Below, one piece after another: positions 11,730-25,099 of a DNA stretch of 64,000 nucleotides. Source of the DNA: Molossus alvarezi. Its lineage: Eukaryota > Chordata > Mammalia > Chiroptera > Molossidae. The stretch's first letter is position 1, and every line of letters starts with the position of its first letter. Under the pieces are notes generated by a model. It saw only the letters and a list, made by a program, of their open reading frames with translations, had not been told where the DNA came from and made no database searches. The position numbers and the translations under genes were made by a program. Location of the stretch: contig CM073886.1 in NCBI GenBank assembly GCA_037176705.1, positions 21,685,501 through 21,749,500 on the forward strand. Direction: 5' to 3'.

Positions 11730-13490
11730 TTGACCTCCTGGTTGTCTACCCAGCATCCATTTCCCTCTTTCTCATTCTTAAGAGAAGTCATAAATGTTGA
11801 GACTAGATGGGCCTTTGGGGGAGCTTACCCCACCCCCAGTTCTAAGAGTAGGTCTGGTTCTGTTTAACCTAATCCTTTCTGCCTTCTCAATAATTGGGTC
11901 AGGAGTCCAGAATTAAGCCACTCAGTACATGGCATTTTCCAAATAGGTGTCATTGGTGCAAACATAGGCATGGACCTAATTTGGCCACAAACAAAGAAAA
12001 TACCCCAGGTATTGCTGACAGCACACTTAAGGTTATAAAAGAAGCAGTTTTAGAATAAAATTGACACTTCCAAAAGAGCAGAATCAAGAGAGCATAGAAA
12101 AAACAAAAACAAAAACAAAAAACAGAGAACTTGATCATACTGCACCTGAATTCCACCCTACCTCTGGAACTCTAGTCAAATAGTTTAATCACAGAAATAA
12201 AGTTGACTATTAGTTGACTATTACCTGCAGCAGAAACATTCAAACTCACACCTAAAGATTAAAGATAATGTATTGAAAGTGACTGGCACCAAGGAGGCAC
12301 TTAATACATGGTAGGTTGTATCATTAGAGTGCTTTAACACTTCTATTACATCACATTTAAAAATATATATATGCTTCCATAATATAACTTATGAAACTTG
12401 AAGTATCCCCCCACATAATGATGTATTAATTAAATTTAAAATGTATAATTTTTTAATTTTATTTACAATGATAGAAATGAAAAGGAAATGAGCACAGGTC
12501 CCAGGAGAGCTGTTCTCCATCATGCAGGAAACTGAGGGGTGTCTGTTGTTCCTTGTGTTTGGAGAAGACTTAACCAAATGAAAAAATCCTCAGGAATCTG
12601 GCTATGGGGATTTAGGTAAGAGTACACCAAATATCAGCAGATCAACTAATTAATTCACCAAACTTTGAGACTTGTGTAAAAATGTGGCTGGCCTCGCATG
12701 CCCAAGCAGAACCCATCTAGCATCACCAGGATGAACAGCGAATCCTCCATCCCTGGGATCCATCTAGCCTTTGAGGTGCCAGGAGCCTGCCTGCACAAGA
12801 ACTCAGTCCCACCTGCATGCAGGCAGTACTCACATGGAGGCAGGAGATAAGGAAGCAGAAAAGCAAGAGGACAAAGGCAGAAGATAGGTGAAGAGGACCA
12901 TTCTGGCTGTCTAGCTCCCACCTAGAAGGGATGACAGGGAGGGCTTCTGTCCTACATTTGAGGAGATGCATGGACAGACAATCTTATAGGACAGCAAACA
13001 AAAGACAGCTTGCAAACGAACCAGCCCTGAGCACTTGCCCCTCAGGCTGGACCACATGCTCCTGTCTTGTGGTGAAAGAATTTTTAACTTTGTTGTTTTG
13101 TGTGACATCAGATGCTTCCCAGACATGTCAAGAATGAAACAAAAGGTAGAAGTTTTCCTCTTCCTGAAGTATCACCTCCTCATCTCTCCAGATCCAAAGC
13201 TTGACTTACCATCCATACCATGGCTCCAGCCCAGTATGGTATTGGTTCCCTTTGACTCAAAGTACTCCTGCTCTGATGACTTGCCTGGCAGTTCATCCTG
13301 TGATAAATTTCACTTTCCTACTAGGTTGAATTAAACCCAGGTAGGTTAGCAATGGCCCTAGACTGTAGATCTTTAGAAGGTCCATAATACCTATCACAAT
13401 GTCTAGCATACAACAGATACTGTACAGGCATCCACCTGGCTTGACAATACAATCAAAATTGGGATAGGAAGTTTCCATGGAGGGAAAGGT
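11730..13490. other. Intron, no assigned repeat
   Basis: Nothing recognised apart from a short (AAAAC)n run near 12100-12122. The overlapping open frames at 12655-13334 on both strands carry no known domain. Confidence 0.5.
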
Positions 13491-13499
13491 AACTGAAAT

Positions 13500-13990
13500 T
13501 CATAGGTAACTGAAGACTCCCCAGTAGTCTTCTCCCCACTTGGGTATTATTCACCAATTACTGTGAAATTCCTCATGGTTTGAACCTCATCCTTCCTTTG
13601 ATTCTTCATTCTTCCCTATGTGATCTCACCCAATCCTGGGGCTTTAACTGTCATCAAGAAGCTCAAAACTTGGGTACTGTATTTTCAGTCTGACCTCAGA
13701 CTCTTCTCTCCAATCGCCTACTTGTAATTTCCATATGGATGTCTCAAAAGCGTCTTCAGTTGAACATGTTTGAGACTTGATGTTCCTGACTCACTCTCCT
13801 CCAATCTGTTTCTTCATCAGTTTTGTAAAAGGCACCACCATCTATTAAGCTGTACAAGTGAAAACTTATTGGTTATCATATCTTTTATTGCCTTATAGTC
13901 ATCTATGAAGTCTCATTAATTTTACCTCTAAAACATGCAGTAAACCTATCGACTTCTCCCAAGTCACCGTCTTCTCTCTCCTAGACTGGT
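13500..13990 (+). repeat. L2 LINE internal fragment
   Basis: 'tggatgtctcaaaagcgtct', 'gaacatgtttgagacttgat' and 'aaggcaccaccatctatt' follow the order of the L2 ORF2 3' region. Confidence 0.55.
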
Positions 13991-14639
13991 CCTGGTGCTT
14001 ATACGTGAGCACCCTCTGCCTCTAATATACCATCTGTCAGCAGGCACCAGAGTAATAAAGAGGGTGCTTTCTTCTTTTTATCCTTTCCCAGAAGGGAGTT
14101 GCAGCAAATTATTAATATATGTCACCAACTTAATAAGTTTTAAAATAAAAACTTTCCTCATATTCAATCCTGGAGGAAATAGGTCAATGCATTTGTCAGT
14201 TAGGCATGCTGGTCTCCAAATCCAAAAACTTGCATCTGGATTAAGGCAAATGTGGACAATTCTTATGCTTTATGTATGACCCCAAAATGATCCAAACCAC
14301 CTTTTCCTCAAGGTAAAGGCACGGCCAATTTCTGCTCCTTTCAGGTTGCCAGCATCAGGTTTCCACCATTTGTCAAGCAATTCATTGGATGCCAATTGGA
14401 AATGATTGACTTGCACTGCAGAGCTGGCATAAGGTGCTCTTGACTTCCAGCCAAAAAAGAGAGGGCTGTGTTCCAGGAGAGATGCCACAAACTGAGATGA
14501 TGCTGAAGAGAGGCTGTTGACTTAGCTCTCAGGCTGAACACCCAGGGGACACAGCCCACTGCTCATGGGTCCAACAGGACACACAAGGGGACCAGCTCAA
14601 GCTATGCATCTGGTCCAGGGAAGGAGGAGAATTAACATC

Positions 14640-14835
14640 TGCAGGGTGCTAACTACATCCTAGATGCTAGGCTAAGTATATTGTATGCATTTAAGTGTTA
14701 CAGTAATCTTCTATAGTTACAATTCTCTCTGTTTTCAGTCAAGGAAATGAAGGCTCAAAGTAGTGAAGTAACTTGCCCAGGACAACCCAGATAATGGGAG
14801 GGTTTGAATACAGCACTGTCCAAACCCAAATCCCA
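14640..14835 (-). repeat. MIR SINE
   Basis: 'tcagtcaaggaaatgaaggc', 'gtaacttgcccaggacaacc' and 'agataatgggagggtttga' are the MIR reverse-strand order. Confidence 0.75.
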
Positions 14836-14839
14836 CAAA

Positions 14840-16180
14840 GTCACAGAGCTTCATGACATGTGCTTTTGGTTTTCAGTGTGGCCCAGATCCCTGGAGTCTC
14901 TCACTACATATCTTTTTGAGGCTCAGCTTTTCCCTCTGTTCCTGAGTCCAGAGTCCCAATCAGATTTACAGCACAGACTCACACGATGGCTCGGTCTCCT
15001 GAGTGCCTGGTGTCATTGCCAGAAATGTCTGTCCAGCATATGGTGATCCCACAGACAAATATTTGCAAAAAGTTATCACATTCACCCAGTTTTAACTCCA
15101 GTCAAGCTCAGAGAATCAGCTCAGCAGGCTCTTTTACTGGCGTTATAAAGGAACCAAGAGTGATCATTCTGATCATCAAATAAAAACATGCCACCCAGGC
15201 TAGTGCATTCTTTTAGTGGGTCATTAAACCAGGAACTTTTTCTATGGTTATTTTAGAAACAAAGGCTGAAAGAAAATCAATGTAATTTGGGTATGAATTA
15301 AACTCCCTCTCACTTACATACTTTCCATCCCTTTCCTTCCAGTTGGGCTAATCATTTACAATATTGTTGCTTCTTAAAGCAGCAGCCTCGTCTCATAAAT
15401 CAAGAGTTTATGTAAAACATATAAGCGGTCAAGTCAGGTGTCATCAATTAAAGCCAAATAACTTCCCTTCAATATTAATGCATAATGCTCCCAGGAGATG
15501 GTCCTTCCTCACTCGTCTGGGCTCTAGATCTAATCGAGCACTTCTATTCGACTTGCACTTCAGTAGCTTCTCCATGTCCTACTGTCCCCCCACTAACATG
15601 GATGTGACAGGATATTTAGTTGCAATTCAGTTGTTAAAACATAAGACCAAAATACACTCCATTTCTCACTCCTGCCTGTGTACAGCTTGCAGTAGAACAG
15701 TGCGAGTTAAAGTAATAATAACGATGATGGTGATTATCATCCTAAAACAATAAAAAGGCAGTAATGACAGTTGTGAAATGCCTACCACCTGCCAGGTACA
15801 ACGAGAAGTGTTATGCATGTATACTTTTATTTAATTCTGCTACAATAAAAAGGATGACTATAACACCGACATGCATGCATTTTAGGAGAAAAAAACACAC
15901 AACAAAAACCTAAGTACACAGTGATTTGTCACTTACACTTGGTCAGTGTGTGGCTAATTCAAAACCAATTCTGTCATATTACCCAGCTCCTGAATTCTCT
16001 ATGCCACATTGCCTTTCTTCCCCCTGGCCATCTTTCTCCCAAGGTAATCCCTTGGCAAGAGGATTTAGATCTAAAAAACATCTACTTATCCCTCCTGTGA
16101 TCTCCTCCTCGATAAGTGTCAAATGTGTTCCCTCCAGTGCAGAACACACATGAATATACACACACACATTTTATCGAGTC
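14840..16180. other. Intron, little recognised
   Basis: A short minus-strand MIR tail may lie at 15775-15850 ('cctaccacctgccaggtaca'). The 129-codon frame at 15364-15753 has no domain and I do not call it a gene. Confidence 0.45.
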
Positions 16181-16184
16181 CAGT

Positions 16185-16390
16185 AACCATTTATAGGCTG
16201 TTTTCCATAGGCCAGGCTACGGGCTAAGAGGTAACTACTTTTCTTAGCCCCTTGTTTCACCTGTGGGAGCAGACCAGGAGGAATTAAGTAAGTTGCCCAA
16301 AGTCTTAGACCTAGGAGAGTTCCGATCAGGGATTCAAACCAGGCAGTCTGGCTCCAGGGCCCACACTCCCAGACGTCAGGCACACTGCCT
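16185..16390 (-). repeat. MIR SINE
   Basis: 'attaagtaagttgcccaaag', 'gggattcaaaccaggcagtc' and 'tggctccagggcccacact' are typical reverse-strand MIR. Confidence 0.75.
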
Positions 16391-17204
16391 TCCAGGGGGC
16401 CCATCCACCAGTGGACTGGACAGATTCTTGGGACAGAACTGGACAGAACAGCCTAGGTTCCACACCAGCAAGACAGGTAATGGTTTACCTGCACAGTTCT
16501 GGGAGTTGCCAGTGCTATGCTCTGTGCTTGGCGAAGGAACAGATGTTTAATAACTTTGCAGTAGCAAGGAGGAGGAGGTTACATAACATGGCTGAGCTAT
16601 TTTTGAACTTTCGAAAATGCTGACTGCTCTTTTCAAAGTGCCTTCTGTAAAACCAGGAATGTTCAACGCGAAGACTATTTCTCCCTTTCCCCTACTTGAT
16701 CTGTTCTGAAATCCCAGAAATGGAAACAGTCCACAGCAAGATCATGAACACGTCATCCGAGCGAGCTCTCCTTTGTACCGCTCCAGCTACACTGCAGCAA
16801 GTCACTGCTACAATACCCTGACTACACAAGCTCTGTGCACACGATTACAAGTAACACCCATGAGGACCACCAAGGGACACAGCCAGCTAGCCCTAAGATG
16901 TCCCCAGCTGGTCAGAGCGGGACCCCAGATCCTCTCGGTAACCAGCATGAAACCATCAGCTGTGGCTCCATCTGAAGCCATCTGAATCCTCCCTTCTACA
17001 CAGTGAAGTCACGGAGCTATCTGTTTACTAGATGCTTTACAAAGAAAGACTTTAATCCAGTTGAAAATGTAACTTTTAAAGCCTGAAGTGAAAATCCGTA
17101 ACTCCAGAGTCCCGAGCTCAACTGAGCAAGCTGAGGAGTCCAACTCAAGCTGAAGGTGGATCTGGGCTCTGCCTTTGGCCATCCAGACTGAAGATCCCTT
17201 CCTA

Positions 17205-17450
17205 TCAGCAACCTGAATGTCCATCGAAGGGGGATGATGAAATAAAACACGGAACACTTGTACAACAGAATACAAAACAGTAACTGAGAGGGATATGCTA
17301 AAATGTTTTATTTCTTTTAAAATTTTTGACACACGTGTGACAATGTAACTTTGGTTCTCTGTGGTTAAGTACGAAGGTGGGTATTTTATTGGACTCTGCA
17401 CTTTTCTGTACTATTCTGCATTTTCAGTAATAAAAGAGTTGCTATCTGAG
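17205..17450 (+). mobile_element. Old LINE-1 3' fragment
   Basis: 'aacctgaatgtccatcgaag' then 'aatacaaaacagtaactgag' and a 3' region with 'cttttctgtactattctgca'. Matches the 'tgtccatcaacagg...tatggtacatcc' end region of old L1M elements, much diverged. Confidence 0.5.
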
Positions 17451-17580
17451 TTTGACTTTAAACGAATTTCTCCTATCCTCATCTGAGTCCATATTATTTG
17501 AGAAGCAAGGTTACAGAGGGCCAGTACAAGGTCCGCTGGAGGATAGGAGTGATTTTTGGAGGATGGAAAGATATAGTGCC

Positions 17581-17797
17581 CTTAATCCTTTCCTTTTTCT
17601 TTGTTTATTGATTTTAGAGAGAGAGGAAGTGAAAGGGAGAGAGAGAACATTGATGGACCGACTCCTGCATGCTCCCCACTGGGGATCAGGCCAACAACCT
17701 GGGCGTGTGCCCTGACCGGGAATCGAACTGGTGACCTCTTGGTGCATGGGTTGATGCTCAGCCACTGAGCCACAATGGCTGGACTTAATCTTTTTCC
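17581..17797 (-). mobile_element. VES SINE, 'aaatcaataaa' tail type
   Basis: The reverse complement reads 'cagccattgtggctcagtgg' with B-box 'accagttcgattcccggtc' and ends in 'ctctaaaatcaataaac'. An imperfect target duplication is visible: 'cttaatcctttcct' at 17581 and 'cttaatctttttcct' from 17783. Confidence 0.93.
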
Positions 17798-17799
17798 TA

Positions 17800-18765
17800 A
17801 AAACTGCCTTCTTTGGGCTCTTTCAAGCCCCAGTCCTTGCCTCACCTTGGAAAGGTCCCATTCTCTCGGGGCATGTTTAAGAAGCAGCAATAATGGGGAA
17901 ACACAGTGAGGGGCCTTTGCTTGTGCCACACCCCAGCCTCTCCCACAAGGTGGGCACCACCGCGCTCCATAAATGGGAAATGTGTCATTCAGCACCGGGC
18001 AGTGGATGACGGCTTCCCACACCTGACACATTCCTTAGACGGGGCTGAAATGCCACCCACAAAAACTGCTGCACTCAAACACGTAACTCCCGGAAGGAGG
18101 GAAACAGCATTTCACAGCAGTAGGTTTTTTGTTTTTTTTTAGAAATGAAATTCAGGTGGTCACTGGAAGGCGATCTGAATGTCTTGCCAATTATCCTTCT
18201 CATAATTCCTTTTCCTGTATATATTATATTTCAATTGCTTTAAAATTGAGTTATGTTTCCATCAAAATTATACATTTCTAAATATTCCAGCCACAGGGCA
18301 CTTCTTGTAATAAAAAGTTGGGATTTATTAGCCCAGCCGTTGTCTTTGGGCTGGCAGCCCTCCTGCCTCTGTGAGAGGTTCCCGTTTCCTACTGATTTAC
18401 CTCAGTTCCTTCCTGATATTTGGACAATTATTTAAAATGCTGAAAGTGGCAATGTAGAAACAAGATCGTTAAAGAGAGGAGGAGGAGAGGGAAAGGGGAA
18501 ATTTCAGGAGACTGTGATTTCTTAATTCAAGAGTTTTTTAGGATTATGTCAATTTTGTGCACGTATTACAGGCACACACACACACATGCACACACTCCTC
18601 CAGCCCCAACCCAGAGACAAGTCCTGAGCTGTTGCAGATTCCAAATCTAAAACTTTCCAGAGACATTTGGAGTGACATGTTACTCTACTAATAATAAACC
18701 AAACAAGTCTGCTGACTGTAATTTCTGGTGACCAGAGACAACTGCCCCCATCACTCTGACAGTCA
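17800..18765. other. Intron, no assigned repeat
   Basis: Only a short (CA)n run at about 18571-18592 is recognised. Confidence 0.5.
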
Positions 18766-18774
18766 TGAAATAAT

Positions 18775-19180
18775 TAGCAGGTGCTAGGCACTGTGCTCAG
18801 TAGCACTTTTCACATGTGACCTCATTTCATCCTCACAAAACACCTAGAACACTGGTTCTCAATGCATGGTCCCCAGACCACAACTTCAGCATTACCCAGG
18901 AACTTGTCAGAATTACAGGTTCTTGGCATTCACCCAGAGCTTCTAAATGAGAGCCCCTGAGCATGGAGCCCAGCAATCTGATTTAACAAGCCCTCCCAGT
19001 GAGTCTCACGCATACTGGAGCTCAGAACCGCTGCTAGAAAATAGATGCTGTTATCATTGCTTTGCAACAAATAGCTGAAGCCCAGAAAAGTAAAACGATT
19101 GTCCAAGTCATATAGAAAGTGGCTGAGACAAGATTTGAACCCTGCCGAGTCTAATTCCAGAGCCCAGTCCCTTAATCACG
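18775..19180 (-). repeat. MIR SINE split by a MER5A insertion
   Basis: The reverse-strand MIR begins at 18775 ('ggtgctaggcactgtgctca') up to about 18843 and resumes at about 19036 ('gaagcccagaaaagtaaaac', 'gacaagatttgaaccctgc'). The gap is filled by a hAT element. Confidence 0.75.
18844..19036 (+). mobile_element. MER5A hAT-Charlie non-autonomous transposon
   Basis: Complete element of about 190 bp. Terminal inverted repeats are visible as 'ctagaacactggttctcaa' at the left and 'cagaaccgctgctagaa' at the right. Internal 'tggtccccagaccacaactt' and 'gcccagcaatctgatttaac' match MER5A. The 'ctagaa(c/a)' at both ends may be the 8-bp hAT target duplication. Confidence 0.85.
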
Positions 19181-19369
19181 GTGCGACAAGGAAGGACATT
19201 ATCTGAGCGATGCTCATGGGTTGAATGAGCGAACATCAGGCAAAAACATGCAAAATGGGTGTATGAGTGTGATTGTTTTCAGTCTCAACAGCTGAGTCAG
19301 AATGATGGGCCACAAAGAACAATGACACTTCTCAGAAACACAAAATTTAACTTAAACGTTCACCAAGAT

Positions 19370-20140
19370 GGGAGCTGTTAATAAATTATGATACATCCAT
19401 GTGACGGGACATAATGCGGCTTTAAAAGCATTTGCCAAGATTCCCAGTGACCTACAGAAATAAGACATAAGAAGGGAAGAAATTCAGATACATATTCAAA
19501 GAGAGATTCGGAGCACCAGCATGAGCAGTTTTCCCAAATGGTACCGTGTTGGTAAGAATGTGGGAAGTCAAGTGATTTCACAAATGGCAGGTGTGAATAT
19601 AAATTGGTATAGGTACTTTGTAGGACAATCTGGTGACAGATATTTAAATTTTAAAAGGTACATGTTCTAGGACCGCCAAGTTCTACTTCTCAGAATCCAC
19701 CCTGGAGAAATACCTGCACGCATACATGAAGAGACATGTAGGCTGATCAGCACTGCAGAGCAGTTTCTAATGGAGAAAACCTAAAACAACCTAAATTTCT
19801 ATCATTGTGAAGGTTGGATAAATAAATCATGGTATGTTCCTGTTGAAGAATGTACTGTGTAAGTTACAAAGAATGTAGATATTCATATATATATATATGT
19901 ATATATATGTTTACATATGTATATCTATATACACACATATCTATATATTCATACGTATGTGTAGAAATACACATATCTACATATATTCATGCATGTGTAT
20001 ATATGCACATATATCTACACATATACACATACTTAAAATATGTCTATAGATAGGGAATTGATGGATGGATGGATAAATAAATAGTTTGACCGATCTCAAG
20101 TATAAGTTTCCATGGTATATTGTTGAGTAAATAACTAAGT
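19370..20140 (+). mobile_element. Old LINE-1 3' region next to the exon, split by a microsatellite
   Basis: 'taataaattatgatacatcc' (19378), 'aaattggtataggtactttg' (19600), 'ttggataaataaatcatggt' (19814) and 'tatattgttgagtaaataac' (20116) are successive pieces of an L1M 3' end. An AT-rich simple repeat lies inside it at about 19885-20080. This sits 225 bp from the splice donor of the exon. Confidence 0.6.
19885..20080. repeat. (TATATG/TACA)n and (GGAT)n simple repeat
   Basis: Alternating 'atatatatgtatatatatgt', 'tacacacatatct' and, near 20059, 'gatggatggatgga'. Interrupted and probably length-variable. It produces a meaningless tyrosine-rich open frame. Confidence 0.85.
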
Positions 20141-20358
20141 TTCAGGAAACAAAGTACAAAGTTACCAAAAAACAAAAAGAGAGGAGAAGAGAGGACGAGG
20201 GAAGGGAAGCGCAGAATCAAATTAAAAAGTCCCATAAGCACATACAAATCAAATTCTTGATTTTCAGCAATGAATATGTATTGCTCTTAGTATTTAAACA
20301 AACAACAGCTACAACACAACTCTGATCCCAAGCAAAGAAAGACAAGCAAAGCGCCCTC

Positions 20359-21032
<674 letters not shown>

Positions 21033-21084
21033 TCAAAGAAGCACCTTCTTAGAAGTGAAGGAAAATAAATCACATATCTATTTG

Positions 21085-21190
21085 TTCTCAAACATTCCTG
21101 AGCACATATTATATGCCCCACCCTGGAACAGATACTGGAAATACAAAGGTGAGAGAGGTCCTAAACTTGGAGCCCACACTCTGGTACAGT
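21085..21190 (-). repeat. L2 LINE 3' end
   Basis: 'tcctgagcacatattatatg' and 'gatactggaaatacaaagg' are the reverse complement of the L2 tail. It lies 130 bp upstream of the exon on the transcript. Confidence 0.65.
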
Positions 21191-21509
21191 GAAAAACATC
21201 TGTTATTTTTGCCATCCCATCATCTATTCTTATTTTCCTCTACTTCATGCCATCCACCCCACTCCTTTGAGTCCATATGTTTCCAACAGAATGAACTCTC
21301 TCTGGCCTCCAGGCCCATAACTGGAAAATGAAGCTGTGACAAAACAACATAGACCACCTGGAGTCTGCTGTGCCTGAAGCCATTTACTCTGGACCTGCTG
21401 GTTTATAAGCCAACAAGTGCACTTGAGCCAATTTGAGTAGAATTTCTATCACTTGAATTCTAGACTCCTGTGTAACATGCAGCATAATAAATGCTGGGTG
21501 AACATCTAT

Positions 21510-21960
21510 CTGCTCAATCAACAAATATTTGGTGAGCACCTAACTATGCAGCAATATCATTTAAGAGCTTGGAGAAATAATGATCTGTAAGGCAGAAAAA
21601 GACATCGTCTCTGCCTCTGTAGGTCTGCTGGGAATTTGAGGAAGGGCAACTTCCTTAAACTGGAGGCTGAGAGAGACATAAGAGGATGTTGAAGGAGATC
21701 CTAGGTGTGAAGGAGGGGGAATAAGGGGACATTAGAGTCAGAGGAGCCCTGAGAATACATCTCGACTATTCCAGGAACTGGAGATAAATGCATTATGGTT
21801 TGTGAAATTGAGGGAATGAGATGATATTGAAGAGCTTGGCAGGAATCCCATCACATATGGCCTCAGGGGTTATGTTCAGAGGCTTTAGCTTATTCTGAGC
21901 GTGGAGGGGGCTGCTGGATGCTCTTACACTGGAAAGTGGCATGGTAACGTGTGTTGAGTT
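21510..21960 (-). repeat. L2 LINE fragments
   Basis: 'caacaaatatttggtgagca' is the reverse of the L2 end; further right, 'ggcctcaggggttatgttca' and 'ttattctgagcgtggagg' resemble more internal L2 on the same strand. Confidence 0.55.
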
Positions 21961-22029
21961 GAAGAGCCTCTAATAGTCCTAACATCTCAAGTCTATGATC
22001 TAATCACGAGAATACATTTCCATTTAGAA

Positions 22030-22245
22030 AAGGCAGGTGATGCATACAGTTGTACAACATACAAATTACCTTGCTAGCCCTTAACTCGTCAAATCTCCAT
22101 GATGATCCTATGAGGTTGGTATATTGGCAGTAGGGGGAAAAGAGGCTCACAGTTAGTATGTATCCACACTCAGGCTCTGATCCCACGTCCAGCTCCCTTT
22201 CCAATACAAACCACAGCATTCTTGGGATCACTGAAGATCTGTACA
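22030..22245 (-). repeat. MIR SINE
   Basis: 'gatgatcctatgaggttggt' and 'gaaaagaggctcacagttag' are reverse-strand MIR. Confidence 0.7.
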
Positions 22246-22465
22246 TAGCAGATGCTTAAACCATAGTGCAAAAGTGCCAATGAAACAGAAGGTATGGCTC
22301 TGTGTTATAACTAAACAGGATGTGACAAATGCTGAGATGTATTTCTTGCTGGGAACTGGAAGAATTCTCAAAGGGTCCTTATCATATCACAGCCATGCAT
22401 TCAGTTCGCGTTCTGTATTTACCATGTGCACTTACCACAATCTCAGTGTACGAATATGGAGACTC

Positions 22466-22467
<2 letters not shown>

Positions 22468-22499
<32 letters not shown>
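22468..22499. repeat. (TG)16 microsatellite
   Basis: An uninterrupted run of about 16 TG units in the intron, about 1.5 kb before the exon on the transcript. Confidence 0.95.
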
Positions 22500-22501
<2 letters not shown>

Positions 22502-22904
22502 TAAGAGTGAGTGATTCCATTCATGTCTTTCAGAACAATACTTCATAGCTGTGTATCTCAACTCTTTGAACACGTCTGCAAAGTTTTTCCTGCGGGCTCT
22601 CACTGAACGCAAAGTTATATCTGAATGGGCCAAACGCTGTAGTTCTTCTAAATACTCCCCTTTTCCAAAATGTATGGGTTAAGGGGATAATTTGAGTGCA
22701 GTGTGGCTTGAAGGAAGAGAGAAAAAACGGGAATAAATGCCTTCTGGGCCCCTTCCAACATTACAGTTCTATGAATTTTACCTAATTAAATCAATTAAAA
22801 TGGGAAATAGATTTAAAGACATTAGATAATTATCGTTTTCCCTACAGTGGCTTTTGGAGAAATCTAATATTCTTAGATTGATTAATCATTTTAAATCATC
22901 CTCA

Positions 22905-23040
22905 ACAAGACTGTGAACTACCCAAGGGCAGAGATTTTGCTGTCCTCATCTCTCTGTCCCCAGAACCTGGCAGAAGCCTCGGCACATGACACATCAGTTA
23001 ATGGAGGGTGAGGAAATGCATGAGTGGATGAATGTGTGAA
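22905..23040 (+). repeat. L2 LINE 3' end
   Basis: 'ctgtgaactacccaagggca', 'ctgtccccagaacctggc' and 'gaaatgcatgagtggatga' follow the L2 3' end. Confidence 0.7.
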
Positions 23041-23044
23041 TGTA

Positions 23045-23600
23045 GCCTACGAAGAACGTCCTTGGTTTAAACATAAAGTGAAGGGGGAGAATTCAGTATC
23101 TGAGGTTGTATTTTGTATGGCTCTTGAATGTCATGTCCAAAATATAAAACCTTTCAACATTATCACCCTACTGTCCTGAGGAACCACTCCCCCATCAAAC
23201 ACCCCACATTTAGTGTGTCCTTTATTGATAAGGAGGACAATACAGGAGCCCTATAAGCCTCATCAGGTGTCCATAGAACCTCATTAAATACCAAAAACAA
23301 AAAAAGGCAATAACGTCAAGAACCCACTCACAGAAGAAAGCACGGAAATGAAGTCACAGGGCAGTTATATTCATCAACCACATGCACTGTCACGTGCCTT
23401 TTGGAGTGAGACTGACGAGTTCCAAACTTAATTACAAAAAAAAAAAAATGTAATAATTCCCAAGGAGCAAAGATGCCTCTGAGGAAGCCAGTCACCAGTT
23501 ACATTATAACAACAAAAGGCAATGGGACCAGCTTCTTCTCACACTGAACATACAAGGAATGAAGAGAGTTCTTAGGAGGACATATGCTATGGGCACAGTT
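23045..23600. other. Intron, no assigned repeat
   Basis: Nothing recognised; one A12 run near 23437. Confidence 0.5.
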
Positions 23601-23605
23601 GGGAC

Positions 23606-23811
23606 CTAATAAAAAAGGTCTCTGAGTCTGGCCGATGTGGCTCAGTGGTTGAGCATCGATACATACACCAAGAGGTTACCAGTTCCATTCCCGGTCAGGA
23701 CACATGCCCAGGTTGTGGGCCTGATCCCCGGTGGGAGGCATTCTCCCTCTCCCTTCCTCTCTCTCTAAAATCAATAAAAGAAAAACAATTTTTAATAAAA
23801 ACGTCTCTGAG
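23606..23811 (+). mobile_element. VES SINE with internal deletion
   Basis: Head 'gccgatgtggctcagtggtt', then 'gcccaggttgtgggcctgat', but the segment after 'gtgggaggca' jumps to 'ttctccctctcccttcctct', losing about 50 bases of the usual body. Flanked by 'taataaaa..ggtctctgag' and 'taataaaaacgtctctgag', a target duplication of about 20 bp. Confidence 0.93.
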
Positions 23812-23814
23812 ACA

Positions 23815-24230
23815 ACCCACATACACACACTTCCTTGGGATAATTGGTATTGGCGAAGGTGAAGGTCAAACATGCCAGATGTAGGAGTTGAGGCACGAGG
23901 GACGCTCCAATGCCCTTGCTCCATTACTGTGAACTAGACATGACGAGTGTGCCTGTGAGCAGTGTTGTGCGCAAGGCGGAACTGTAAGCAAACAGTGTTT
24001 CTGGCTCTCCACATAAGGGAGGGTATGGCTGCACTGGGAACTTTATGAAGGAGAAAGATAATCATAGGGACAGCAGTTCATTGACCAAGAGCTTGGCACA
24101 GGCCATCTGGAGAAGAATATGTGCAAGCTCCTTGCCTTGTGCCATCTCCAGCCCCTTTCTTGCGATACTTTAAGCCGAATCTCTCCTGTTACCCTCTGTG
24201 ACCCTCATTAATATCTTCTACTTGGATGAA
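23815..24230. other. Intron, no assigned repeat
   Basis: Nothing recognised. Confidence 0.5.
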
Positions 24231-24231
24231 T

Positions 24232-24348
24232 AGCCGTGTGATTTCTGGGGTCAGACTACCAAGGCACCAATACTAATTGTGAAAACTCACTTAATTTTCT
24301 AAGCTTCAGTTTGCACATCTATACAATGGGTATGGCAATGGTAATAAT
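24232..24348 (+). repeat. MIR SINE, partial
   Basis: 'cacttaattttctaagcttc' and 'agtttgcacatctatacaat' match the MIR centre, forward strand. Confidence 0.65.
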
Positions 24349-24545
24349 TATACCAGCTAACACGCCAGAAGTGCTTACTCTATGACAGTTATGTGGTTTA
24401 ACACCCCCAACCATCTTCCTAAACTGGTACTAACATTATCCCCATTTTGCAGAATCAGAGGCAGAGTGACTTTTCCAGGGTTACACAGGTAGTGAATCAG
24501 GTTTACCTGCCTTCAAGATTCCAAGCTTTGCACCCTGGCATTATA
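24349..24545 (-). repeat. MIR SINE
   Basis: 'cattatccccattttgcaga' and 'ggttacacaggtagtgaatc' are reverse-strand MIR, lying tail-to-tail against the preceding forward copy. Confidence 0.75.
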
Positions 24546-24899
24546 CTATAGGCAATGATAGCATTTCCTCATCAAGTTGTAAGAATTAAATATTCTCTCT
24601 GTATAGAAGCATCCATAACAGTATCCACCACATACCAAATGCTCAACAAATGTAAGTCACTGTGATTTCCCCATGGGTCAGGAATCTTAGTGTCTTACAA
24701 ACGGGATTTATGTTACCCTCTCTCCTAAAGGGGTCATTCACACTCTGGACTTGAGCATCTCAACAACTCAACCTATGTATGGCTGCCTGATGCTTTAACC
24801 ACACAAAGGCTCTCCTCTGGGGTCACCTAGGGGCCCCCTAGACCTGTCACATTATTTAGACTCTCTAGCCTACCCCTGTATGCACAGCAGTCAAACCTT

Positions 24900-25085
24900 G
24901 TAGATGAAATAGCATGGGTTCTGAGGTCTATCAGTCCTGAGTTCAAGTCCTGGCCCTGCACTAACCAGCCATATGACTGTGGGTAACCACTTCATCTTTC
25001 TGCATCTGAGCTTCTTTGCCTAGAAAATGAGAATTGTGAGCACCACCTCGTGGAGTTGCTGTGAGGATGGAATAAATAGTAGGAG
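24900..25085 (+). repeat. MIR SINE
   Basis: 'tcctgagttcaagtcctggc' and 'gttgctgtgaggatggaata' are forward-strand MIR, nearly full length. Confidence 0.8.
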
Positions 25086-25099
25086 TAACAGGCTCATCT

